Source: UBA6244 sp041582875
Lineage (GTDB): Bacteria; Bacteroidota; Bacteroidia; Bacteroidales; F082
DNA length: 6,167 nt
Direction: 5' to 3'
NCBI GenBank assembly: GCA_041582875.1
Contig: JBFHGX010000203.1
Span: 1-6,167, forward strand
Part shown: positions 1-5,833 of the stretch, in pieces
Layout of the letters: every line of letters begins with the position of its first letter
Numbering within the stretch: the stretch's first letter is position 1
Made by a program: the position numbers and the translations under genes
The notes under the pieces: model-generated
What the model was told of the DNA's origin: nothing
The model's input: only the letters and a program-made list of their open reading frames with translations
Database searches by the model: none

Positions 1-1443
1 ATACAAATAAGTACCTTGGGGTAAAAAGGTGGTGTTGACCACACCTTCCGTTCCGAAAAAGCTTTCCCTCAATACAAACTGACCATTCATATCAAATAGT
101 TCAAAGGTTGATTGTGGGTGTTGAATGGCAATCCTCACTTTGATTTCTTCATTTCCGGGATTGGGATAAACGATGGCTTCATGCATTTCGATACCGGGGT
201 GTTCGGGTAAGCTGGTGATGAGGCCCTCGCTGTTAACCTTTACGATGTAGGTGTCGCGTATCAAATACTGAACTTCAAAATCATATCTGGTGCCTATCAT
301 CAAGCAGCCACCATCATCAGTAGCCAAAATGTTGTATGTTGAATAGTAGGCATCTCCACCATACCAATACTCCCATTGTGGTGTAATATCCTCATTTATT
401 TTGATCAAATGAAACCATGAATCCCGGGTGCTGTATCGCGGACTGGTATAATCAAAATTGGAAGTACCGGCTATGTAAATATTTCCATTGTTTATACTAA
501 TGCCATTTTGCCATGATGGATAATCCCGAATGGATCCTTCCATTTTGAAATGATTGTAATTAATCATTTCTGCCTCTTCAGTAATGGAAAGTACATTTAA
601 AGCATAAACAACAGACGCATATGGCAAGCCATTTCCATATATAACCATTTTATTATCATTAATATATGCCGGAGAATAGAATTGGTAAACTCCTAGGGGT
701 ATGGAATCAGCAGCTATGCTGTCCAGTTCTTTGTTTAAAGATAACATGACACTTCGGGTGGCAAACGGACTGGGATACACCATGCCAAAGGCAAAATATT
801 TTGAGCTGTCTTTACTTTCAATGATATCGTACATGACGGTTAAGGGATACTCATAGGTAGGAAATTTGGCTCTCAAAGAATCACCATTCAGTTTTATTTT
901 GTAAAAATAGGGGTCGTAATTATAAATGGGGTTTCCCATGTGGTTTATATCTATCCTTTCGGTATAGCCTGTCAATACGAAATTTGAATCCGAATCAAAA
1001 ATTGAATTCATGACACTAAACCATCTTTCATCCACAGTATTCAGCACTTGCTCATCTACGACCTCAAGCCCATCGTTCAGTTTTACACACCAAATTTTTT
1101 CGGTAACAGAATCAACTGATACGGCTCCCAACACATAATAGTACTGATTTATGTGATGGATGTTGAAAAAACGGCAAGCAGTTGTATCATTTTGTTGAAT
1201 GGTACGTTCGCTAATAATGTTGCCATATCCATCCAATTTTAGAATGTACCCGGATTTCATCTGAAGATTATTTAGCGTAAGACTGCCGACAATAATAAAA
1301 TTGTCATCTTCATCAGTTACAACGTCACTGATAACTTGGTCTTCAGGATAGGAGATGATCTTTTCGAAAGTCTGTTGAGAGAATAGTGGGTGAAACAACC
1401 ACATTAAGAATAGAAAAATAATTGTTCTGCTAGTTTTACTCAT
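1..1443 (-). CDS. Secreted T9SS cargo protein, C-terminus cut by window edge
   Basis: The frame is open from an ATG at 1443 to the left edge (481 codons, no stop), so the gene is partial at its 3' end. Residues 1-22 form a signal peptide: a short basic N-terminus, a hydrophobic stretch around residues 8-17 and a likely cleavage after FS22. The body has recurring short beta-strand motifs of the type DxDxNFxxxG (near VTDEDDNFIIVGS, then IFDSDSNFVLTGYT, then ATDDGGCLMIGT), which suggests a beta-propeller-like or delta-60-repeat fold. From Y426 the sequence IVYPNPGNEE, followed by FELFDMNGQFVL and LPQGTYLY, matches the type A C-terminal sorting domain that directs T9SS export across the outer membrane and cell-surface anchoring or release. 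Only roughly 10-25 residues should be missing, judging by the family. No enzymatic motif is visible, so the molecular function is unknown. Confidence is high for secretion route and low for activity. Confidence 0.88.
   Translation of the reverse strand, partial: MSKTSRTIIFLFLMWLFHPLFSQQTFEKIISYPEDQVISDVVTDEDDNFIIVGSLTLNNLQMKSGYILKLDGYGNIISERTIQQNDTTACRFFNIHHINQYYYVLGAVSVDSVTEKIWCVKLNDGLEVVDEQVLNTVDERWFSVMNSIFDSDSNFVLTGYTERIDINHMGNPIYNYDPYFYKIKLNGDSLRAKFPTYEYPLTVMYDIIESKDSSKYFAFGMVYPSPFATRSVMLSLNKELDSIAADSIPLGVYQFYSPAYINDNKMVIYGNGLPYASVVYALNVLSITEEAEMINYNHFKMEGSIRDYPSWQNGISINNGNIYIAGTSNFDYTSPRYSTRDSWFHLIKINEDITPQWEYWYGGDAYYSTYNILATDDGGCLMIGTRYDFEVQYLIRDTYIVKVNSEGLITSLPEHPGIEMHEAIVYPNPGNEEIKVRIAIQHPQSTFELFDMNGQFVLRESFFGTEGVVNTTFLPQGTYLY
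121..168 (-). other. Start of T9SS type A sorting domain (YPNPG motif)
   Basis: Codons for Y426-P-N-P-G and the following strand mark the beginning of the sorting domain. The domain continues to the left edge, with the expected LFDMNGQ and LPQGTYLY segments further on. The motif order matches the known domain family. Confidence 0.85.
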
Positions 1444-1664
1444 AAATATCATTTATTTAGCGTGATAAATTTACAATGCTCAAAGACAAGATAGTCCACC
1501 TTTATTTGGGGCAGATAATTTCGCAATGTTTTATGGGTTTGACAATACCTTAAAAAAAAGGCTATGCTTATCATATGATTCATGCTAGAAGTTTGTTAAG
1601 GTTTTAACGCATTTACTATTTGTTTGGTATGTTGATGAACGAGAAAAGTATTAAAAAATGCGAA

Positions 1665-1767
1665 GGAGGTTAGATCCCTCCGTTCACTCTCTTCGTCCGT
1701 TCAGTCTGGAGGACAATACGTTTGTAGATTTTGACATTAAATCCGCATCTATTGTCGTACTTAGTAC
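1665..1767. repeat. Cluster of inverted repeats, possible mobile-element remnant or structured RNA
   Basis: Several small palindromic elements lie end to end. GGAGG (1665-1669) faces CCTCC (1677-1681), and that same CCTCC can instead pair with a second GGAGG at 1708-1712, so the two hairpins are mutually exclusive. GACAATA (1712-1718) pairs with TATTGTC (1750-1756), enclosing an inner stem of GATTT (1727-1731) with AAATC (1739-1743). GTAC-TTA-GTAC (1757-1767) follows directly. CGTTCA is repeated directly within the first part. I do not recognise a named RNA or element; a decayed MITE or REP-like unit is the simplest guess. Confidence 0.4.
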
Positions 1768-1818
1768 ACTATTAACTTTAGTTCACTCTAGGCACTTTTA
1801 ACTTCCCCCTTCTCCACC

Positions 1819-1842
1819 CGACGGGTTTTGATTAACCCGGCG
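1819..1842 (-). terminator. Hairpin downstream of tag, weak terminator candidate
   Basis: CGGGTT (1822-1827) pairs with AACCCG (1834-1839) around a 6-base loop. Two further pairs lie beyond an A-G mismatch (1819-1820 with 1841-1842). It lies about 20 bases beyond the tag stop. On the minus strand it is followed by purine-rich sequence, not a U-run, so it is not a typical intrinsic terminator. Confidence 0.35.
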
Positions 1843-1850
1843 AGAGAGCA

Positions 1851-1892
1851 ACTTCTGACTTCCTACTTGTGTCTCCCGACTTCCATCTTCTT
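1851..1892. repeat. Degenerate 7-base tandem repeat overlapping the end of tag
   Basis: Units begin at 1851, 1858, 1865, 1872, 1879 and 1886, with plus-strand consensus ACTTCYG (minus-strand CRGAAGT). Units 1851, 1858 and 1879 are the cleanest; 1865, 1872 and 1886 are diverged. The tag stop codon (1863-1865) lies inside the tract, so the last several codons of that gene are repeat-derived. Confidence 0.55.
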
Positions 1893-2459
1893 CACCTCTT
1901 CGTATCGAAAACACGACACCAAGTGATCGTTGATCATGCCGGCGGCTTGCATAAAAGCATAACAGATGGTACTCCCCACAAATTTAAAACCCCGTTTTTT
2001 CAAGTCCTTGCTCATGGCATCCGATTCGGGCGATGTAGCCGGAATTTCGGCCATGGTTTTCCAAGTGTTCACCTTGGTTTTGTGTTGTGTAAATTGCCAG
2101 ATGTACTTGTCGAAGGAGCCAAACTCTTGCTGTATTTTTAAAAACAGCTGCGCATTGGTGATGGTCGACCTGATTTTTAACTGATTTCGAATAATCCCTG
2201 TATCGGATATGAGCTCCATCACTTTCTCTTCGGAATAGTGAGCAATCATGTTGGGATCGAATCCATCAAAAGCAGCGCGAAAATTCTCACGTTTTTTCAG
2301 TATTGTGCTCCAACTCAATCCTGCCTGAAAAGCATCGAGTACCAGAAATTCGAATAATTTTTGATCATCATGTAAAGGTACACCCCACTCATGATCATGG
2401 TAGTGCATATCCAATGGGCGCCCCGCAGGCCACGAACAGGTATTTTTTATTTCTGTCAT
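1863..2459 (-). CDS. tag: DNA-3-methyladenine glycosylase I
   Basis: This enzyme excises 3-methyladenine from alkylated DNA, starting base excision repair in the cytoplasm. At 198 residues it is close to the usual family length (about 187 in E. coli Tag) and follows it nearly end to end. Shared blocks include HDHEWGVP (21-28), QAGLSW (45-50), LKKREN (54-59), the GII helix region near 88-90, and KKRGFKFVGSTICYAFMQA (154-172). The four zinc ligands of the family are present as C8, H21, H179 and C183. Y20 and W50 of the base-binding pocket are kept. The position of the E. coli pocket glutamate (Glu38) is D42, a conservative change. The ATG at 2459 is preferred because C8 lies just after it. The tail after Y186 is repeat-derived and unlikely to matter. 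It is a single-gene unit with its own probable promoter and a terminator of the preceding gene just upstream. Confidence 0.95.
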   Translation of the reverse strand: MTEIKNTCSWPAGRPLDMHYHDHEWGVPLHDDQKLFEFLVLDAFQAGLSWSTILKKRENFRAAFDGFDPNMIAHYSEEKVMELISDTGIIRNQLKIRSTITNAQLFLKIQQEFGSFDKYIWQFTQHKTKVNTWKTMAEIPATSPESDAMSKDLKKRGFKFVGSTICYAFMQAAGMINDHLVSCFRYEEVKKMEVGRHK

Positions 2460-2478
2460 TTTGGAGGTATTGATGAGT

Positions 2479-2486
2479 CAAAGATA
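2479..2486 (-). promoter_or_regulatory. Probable -7 box of the tag promoter
   Basis: The minus strand reads TATCTTTG, an exact match to the Bacteroidota -7 consensus TAnnTTTG, about 20 bases before the tag ATG. This would give a very short leader. No TTTG-like -33 element sits at the usual spacing. It lies directly after the terminator of the preceding gene, where a new promoter is needed. Confidence 0.5.
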
Positions 2487-2514
2487 ATGGCATTCGTTGG
2501 TTTTCGCTTGTTAC

Positions 2515-2542
2515 AAAAAAAAATCCCGGTATCCCAGGATTT
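2515..2542 (-). terminator. Intrinsic terminator for the small exported protein gene
   Basis: Read on the minus strand, AAATCC (2542-2537) and GGATTT (2526-2521) form a 6-pair stem, with two more G-C pairs inside after one mismatch. It runs straight into a stretch of nine T (2523-2515). It lies about 100 bases beyond the stop codon at 2640, in the right orientation for that gene, and just before the tag promoter. Confidence 0.7.
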
Positions 2543-2639
2543 AATTGGAGCGCGAAGCATCCGTTACAACGTTGAAAAGTTAAATTACAATTTTGCTGGC
2601 ATAATTTTTATTTCGGTGTTGTAAAATGAGTAGTGCTGA

Positions 2640-2966
2640 TCAAATCAAATGGGTGGGTATATCATATATGGTTTCTTCTTCGGGCATGTCAAATACAACC
2701 TGAGTTGCTTTTTGGTAGTGGCAGTCGGCTGAGATACATTCCGTATCAAAAGGAATGTCGTCGATATAGCTTTCCTCTTCCAGCGTAAAATTGACATTTA
2801 ATGCCTCATTGTAGAGGTAATTAGCGGCCAAATCGCCTGTGTTAAAAGGAATGTCGTTGATGAATACTTCTTCTTCAAGCATTTCGTATGCGTTGGTGGT
2901 TGTTCCTGTTGCGTAAGTAGTGGAGAAAGCCATCATTAAACCGAAAATTATACTTAGTGTCTTCAT
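2640..2966 (-). CDS. Small exported protein with 32-residue EEE...DIP repeats
   Basis: A 108-residue protein of unknown function. Residues 1-20 are a signal peptide (basic start, hydrophobic SIIFGLMMAF, then small residues ending in TYAT), with no lipobox cysteine, so a periplasmic or secreted product is expected. The mature part is very acidic and made of repeats. EEEVFINDIPFNT starts at 31, EEESYIDDIPFDT at 63, and a shortened EEETIYDIP at 96. The DIP triplets fall at residues 38, 70 and 102, exactly 32 apart. The linkers also align (small residue, Y, A and VxF positions). Only two cysteines (C77, C82) occur, in the second linker. The gene has its own terminator and is divergent from the iron-protein gene. 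Acidic clusters could bind metal ions, but that is speculation. Codon bias and repeat conservation make it a real gene; function is not assignable. Confidence 0.8.
   Translation of the reverse strand: MKTLSIIFGLMMAFSTTYATGTTTNAYEMLEEEVFINDIPFNTGDLAANYLYNEALNVNFTLEEESYIDDIPFDTECISADCHYQKATQVVFDMPEEETIYDIPTHLI
2643..2876 (-). repeat. In-gene 96-base tandem repeat coding for the DIP units
   Basis: Two units and a third partial unit encode residues 31-108. The DNA word AAAAGGAATGTCGT occurs identically at 2748-2761 and 2844-2857, exactly 96 bases apart and in frame, which indicates internal duplication rather than convergence. Confidence 0.75.
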
Positions 2967-3095
2967 GACTGTAGTTTTAAGTGTTAGTTGTTATAGGGTT
3001 ATCTAAATGCGTGCCAAAAATTTTAAGTAGTTCAAAATGAAATATATAAAGTTTATTTATTTGATTTGTCGATAGTGAAAACAGATAACAGCGGA

Positions 3096-3122
3096 CAACT
3101 TGTGTTCGTGGGCGAACAGTTG
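3096..3122. promoter_or_regulatory. Strong hairpin or operator-like palindrome
   Basis: TGTTCG (3103-3108) and CGAACA (3113-3118) form a perfect 6-pair stem with a TGGG loop. The stem is extended by CAAC (3096-3099) with GTTG (3119-3122) across a 3-base bulge. No T-run follows on either strand, so a terminator is unlikely. A regulator site upstream of the iron-protein promoter or a leader RNA structure are both possible. Confidence 0.4.
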
Positions 3123-3178
3123 GGCCGTAAAATTGCATAATTCACTAAATCTCTCCAACACAAGTACACGAAAAAGCG

Positions 3179-3186
3179 TATTTTTG
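3179..3186 (+). promoter_or_regulatory. Candidate -7 box for the iron-protein gene
   Basis: TATTTTTG matches the Bacteroidota TAnnTTTG consensus and lies 62 bases before the ATG at 3249. No TTTG element is seen at the expected -33 distance, and such a word is easy to meet in AT-rich DNA. Confidence 0.35.
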
Positions 3187-3248
3187 AACATGATTTTAAT
3201 GGATCTGAACTTGAATAAACTCAGGTCATTATCGCAAATACCTCACTC

Positions 3249-4112
3249 ATGAACAAATCAGATTACCTGAAACAGCAACGGGCCGAGATTACCGAATATC
3301 ATGTTTATCAAGGGTTAAGTAAATTGGCTAAAGATGAGCATAACAAATCAACCCTCAGTAAAATTGCAGCTGATGAGTTAAAACACTACCACATTTGGAA
3401 AAAAATCACCGGTCAGGAGGTAAAACCTAATCTGCGAAAGGCACAATATTATATCTGGCTTGCCCGCATTTTCGGACTGAGTTTTTCGCTCAAGCTGATG
3501 GAAAGAGGTGAGGTAAATGCCCATGCTTTTTATGAAGAGGCCAAACAACTGCTCCCGGAAGTGGGTGACATCCAAAAAGAGGAAGAAGATCACGAGCATG
3601 AACTGATTAATATCCTTAAAGACAACCGGCTATCGTATGTGGGAGCTATTGTGTTGGGATTGAATGATGCGTTGGTTGAACTTACCGGAACCCTTACCGG
3701 ACTTACTTTTGCTTTCGGTAACAATGAAGTAATTGGTATCACCGGACTTATTATGGGGATTGCCGCCGCACTATCGATGGCTTCTTCGGGTTATCTGGCA
3801 TCACAGGAAGACGAAGAAGTAAAAGACATCAATCCTATTATTGCCGCTGTTTATACAGGCGTGGCTTATCTGATTACTGTTTTTCTGTTGGTTTTCCCCT
3901 ATTTTGTATTCTCCAACGGATTGGTTGCGCTGGGCGTGATGCTGTTGGTTACTTTGCTGATCATCGCCGGATACAACTATTATATTTCGGTGGCCAAAGA
4001 AGTTAGCTTTAGGAAACGGTTTTTAAGTATGGCTTCTATTTCCATTGGAGTGGCTGCCATTTCGTTCGCCATCGGATTTGTAGTAAAAAAGTATTTTGGG
4101 TTTGATTTGTAG
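3249..4112 (+). CDS. Ferritin-like/VIT1 membrane iron protein (MbfA-type)
   Basis: A fusion of a cytoplasmic ferritin-like (rubrerythrin-type) diiron domain to a VIT1/CCC1-family membrane transporter. Family members of this build (MbfA in alphaproteobacteria) export iron and protect against iron overload and peroxide. The N-terminal domain (about 1-120) shows the expected carboxylate and histidine pattern: E13/E16 in helix 1, E43xxH46 in helix 2, E85/E88 in helix 3 and E112xxH115 in helix 4. The membrane part starts near 127 and has about five hydrophobic segments (roughly 127-156, 161-184, 194-221, 224-247 and 259-279). It includes the VIT hallmark GLNDALVELTGTLTGL and the SMASSGYLASQEDEE segment typical of the second helix end. 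Length (287) suits the fusion family. The ATG at 3249 is the first in frame and precedes helix 1 closely. The methyltransferase gene follows after 15 bases. Direction of iron transport is inferred from family knowledge. Confidence 0.9.
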   Translation: MNKSDYLKQQRAEITEYHVYQGLSKLAKDEHNKSTLSKIAADELKHYHIWKKITGQEVKPNLRKAQYYIWLARIFGLSFSLKLMERGEVNAHAFYEEAKQLLPEVGDIQKEEEDHEHELINILKDNRLSYVGAIVLGLNDALVELTGTLTGLTFAFGNNEVIGITGLIMGIAAALSMASSGYLASQEDEEVKDINPIIAAVYTGVAYLITVFLLVFPYFVFSNGLVALGVMLLVTLLIIAGYNYYISVAKEVSFRKRFLSMASISIGVAAISFAIGFVVKKYFGFDL

Positions 4113-4127
4113 ATTAATAATTATTTC

Positions 4128-4946
4128 ATGTCGAAAATGAATCAATCAGACTATTACTCGGAGGTGGCCAGCTACTACGATCAGGATGCCAATTTGGGTT
4201 TTGAAGCCAGAGCTGATGTGAATACCAGTCTCGACCGCATCCGCCGTGACTTTCGTAATATTACCATTCAATTTCCTTTCCAGAAAACCCTCGAAATTGG
4301 GTGCGGACCCGGATTTGATGTACATTGGTTTGCTTCACAATATCCTGAAAAGGAATTTGTAGCAGTTGATATTTCATCTGAAATGGTGAAACTCTCCCAA
4401 AAAAGGTTGGATAAAGATAAAATTCAAAACGCCAAAGTTCTGCAGGCCGACGAGCGACAACTACTCGAAAAATTTGGAAAGGAAAGTTTCGATTTAATCT
4501 ATGTGTATTTTGGGGCGCTCAACACGGTTGAAGACCTGGATTATTCAGCGGAGCAAATACGCCAGCTTTTAACGCCCAATGGAACTGCAGTACTCACTTT
4601 TGTAAACAAATGGTATTTACGCGAATTGTTGGTTCAAATGCTTAAACTCAATTTTAAAACTGCTTTCGCCCGACTGGGAAAAGTGTGGGGAGGATATTCG
4701 GTTTCGCGTTTTTTACCTTCGCATTGCTATAGTCCGAAGCGTATAAAGAAGGCTTTTCGGAAATTTAAGTTGATGAAAACCAAAGGATACAGCATCGCAT
4801 ATCCGCCTTGGTACAACGACCATAAAATAAAAAATCATCCGGAAAAAGCCGATAAATTATGGTCATGGGATCAAAAACTGCAGAAAACAGGCTTGTGGTC
4901 GAAAGGAGAGTATACCTTGTTCGTTTTTAGAAAACAGGAAGACTAA
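4128..4946 (+). CDS. Class I SAM-dependent methyltransferase
   Basis: A 272-residue cytoplasmic methyltransferase with a Rossmann-like SAM fold. Motif I is LEIGCGPGF (55-63). The acidic residue ending strand 2, which usually holds the SAM ribose, is D81 in VAVDIS. Motif II lies around FDLIYVYFGALNTVEDL (121-137), with QADER (106-110) just before it as the adenine-contact loop. Motif III is LLTPNGTAVLTF (147-158). The C-terminal 110 residues are basic and aromatic-rich (including SIAYPPWYN) and probably form the substrate cap. Nothing there identifies the substrate. The start at 4128 gives 15 bases between the genes; a second in-frame ATG at 4137 is equally possible and would drop three residues. 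The short spacing to the iron-protein gene implies one transcript. The stop overlaps the stop of the opposing SDR gene. Confidence 0.88.
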   Translation: MSKMNQSDYYSEVASYYDQDANLGFEARADVNTSLDRIRRDFRNITIQFPFQKTLEIGCGPGFDVHWFASQYPEKEFVAVDISSEMVKLSQKRLDKDKIQNAKVLQADERQLLEKFGKESFDLIYVYFGALNTVEDLDYSAEQIRQLLTPNGTAVLTFVNKWYLRELLVQMLKLNFKTAFARLGKVWGGYSVSRFLPSHCYSPKRIKKAFRKFKLMKTKGYSIAYPPWYNDHKIKNHPEKADKLWSWDQKLQKTGLWSKGEYTLFVFRKQED

Positions 4947-4959
4947 CCCAGTTTTTTAA
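4927..4959. terminator. Possible bidirectional terminator at the convergent junction
   Basis: TTAGAAAAC (4927-4935) and GTTTTTTAA (4951-4959) form a 9-pair, A/T-rich stem (one G-T pair) with a 15-base loop containing both stop codons. T-richness on both strands is compatible with termination in either direction, but the stem is weak in G-C. Confidence 0.3.
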
Positions 4960-5833
4960 GCGTTTCTGTAATACTTTTGAAAGGGTAGGCTTGCAAGATT
5001 TCGATGTAATCGGAGGTTAGAATAATGTTGGAGTGAAACGCTTCCAAGGCAGATTGCTCAAGTCCATTGGGGTAAAGATGCTTAAAATCTGTAATTTCAC
5101 AGTTGAATTGTTGAGACACTATTTGGGCAAATTCCAACTGGTAAGGCAAATGAGGCGAATAAATATTGTAAACTCCACTAGCAAGCTTTTTCTCTGCGTA
5201 GCGTACCATCAGGTTGGCTGCATCCATTAAATCAATTATTGACATCTTGTTTTCACCTTTTCCGAAAAGAGGAATTTTATTTTTTTCATTGATATTTTTC
5301 AGGTAAAACCATGAAAACCATGATCCTGTTCCTAGCAACCAGGGAAATCGCAAAACCAATACTGAAAATTTAGTTTCTGAAAAATCCTTTAAAAAGGGCG
5401 TTTCACCCCGAATATATTGTTTGGCAAAACTTAACGGGTTGAGGAGTGATTTTTCGGAATGGGGAAGTGAACTATTTCCATAGGATAAGCTTCCGGCAGC
5501 AAAAATCAAATGTGTGTTTAAACCGCTTTTATCCAGGTTTTTTAGCAGTTGGTTGTTCAGGAATCGCGCTTTTTCAGCAGCCAATATTCGACCCCATTTT
5601 TTTAAAAACGGCAGGGTAGGTCGCGCACAATGAAAAATGAATTCAGGATTGATTTCTTTCAGCTTTGACGAGGTTAATCCTGATATACCACCCTTGATAA
5701 CAGTAATGTTTTCGATTGGTTTTATGGGTTGCTTATGTTCAACCACAAATACATGGTAGGGTCTGTCAAGCAGGTTCTTCAGAACAGCAGAGCCAAGAAA
5801 TCCTGTGCTTCCAATAATAATTACAGTACGCAT
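4943..5833 (-). CDS. NAD-dependent epimerase/dehydratase-like extended SDR, atypical catalytic motif
   Basis: A 296-residue protein of the extended short-chain dehydrogenase type, the group holding nucleotide-sugar epimerases and dehydratases. The dinucleotide-binding motif is G8-S-T-G11-F-L-G14 right after the first strand (TVIIIGSTGFLG). An acidic E32 ends strand 2, which fits NAD better than NADP. The fourth strand is EFIFHCARPT (64-73), and the serine region is IFAAGSLSYGNSS (110-122). Where the family has Pxx(x)YxxxK, this protein reads NPLSFAKQYIRGE (132-144). F136 and Y140 thus occupy the usual tyrosine and lysine places, so normal proton-relay chemistry is doubtful. The C-terminal half keeps the family's LRFPWLLGTGSW and a MSIIDLMDAANLMV segment typical of the substrate domain. 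The ATG at 5833 overlaps the upstream gene by 13 bases, implying translational coupling. It may bind a cofactor without classical catalysis; the substrate is unknown. Confidence 0.82.
   Translation of the reverse strand: MRTVIIIGSTGFLGSAVLKNLLDRPYHVFVVEHKQPIKPIENITVIKGGISGLTSSKLKEINPEFIFHCARPTLPFLKKWGRILAAEKARFLNNQLLKNLDKSGLNTHLIFAAGSLSYGNSSLPHSEKSLLNPLSFAKQYIRGETPFLKDFSETKFSVLVLRFPWLLGTGSWFSWFYLKNINEKNKIPLFGKGENKMSIIDLMDAANLMVRYAEKKLASGVYNIYSPHLPYQLEFAQIVSQQFNCEITDFKHLYPNGLEQSALEAFHSNIILTSDYIEILQAYPFKSITETLKKLG

Larger units (their letters stand above)
1444..1862. other. Gene-free region of about 420 bases with repeats and hairpins
   Basis: No credible coding frame is present on either strand. 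The T9SS gene's promoter should lie at its left end; I found no full TAnnTTTG match there, only a near match (TAAATTTA on the minus strand, about 25 bases before the ATG). From about 1660 the region is dense in inverted repeats (see separate entries). It ends in a 7-base tandem repeat that enters the tag gene. The 8-base word GACAATAC occurs at 1541-1548 and again at 1712-1719. The 9-base word GTTCACTCT occurs at 1682-1690 and at 1781-1789. Confidence 0.6.
2967..3248. other. Divergent intergenic region
   Basis: These 282 bases separate the divergent starts of the small exported protein gene and the iron-protein gene, and must hold both promoters. The left half is AT-rich without structure I recognise. 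The right half holds the hairpin, long inverted repeat and -7 box listed separately. I saw no TAnnTTTG match for the minus-strand gene and no convincing Fur-type box. Confidence 0.55.

Noticed and set aside
1851..1892. Short CRISPR-like array
   Set aside because: The period is only 7 bases with no spacers; it is a simple tandem repeat.
1869..2184. Plus-strand open frames antisense to tag (1869-2141 and 1966-2184)
   Set aside because: They lie wholly within a clearly identified gene, have no recognisable motif and no promoter or start context.
2300..2340. Loss of a key residue in Tag (E. coli Glu38 is D42 here)
   Set aside because: It is a conservative acid-for-acid change that I believe is common in this family, and all zinc ligands and the rest of the pocket are intact.
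2391..2624. Plus-strand open frame across the tag start and upstream region
   Set aside because: It covers the tag 5' end, its promoter and the terminator of the neighbouring gene, and its product has no protein-like features.
3378..3599. Minus-strand open frame inside the iron-protein gene
   Set aside because: It is a shadow of the well-supported ferritin-like domain on the other strand.
5033..5230. Plus-strand open frame inside the SDR gene
   Set aside because: It is antisense to a clear SDR coding region and has no independent support.
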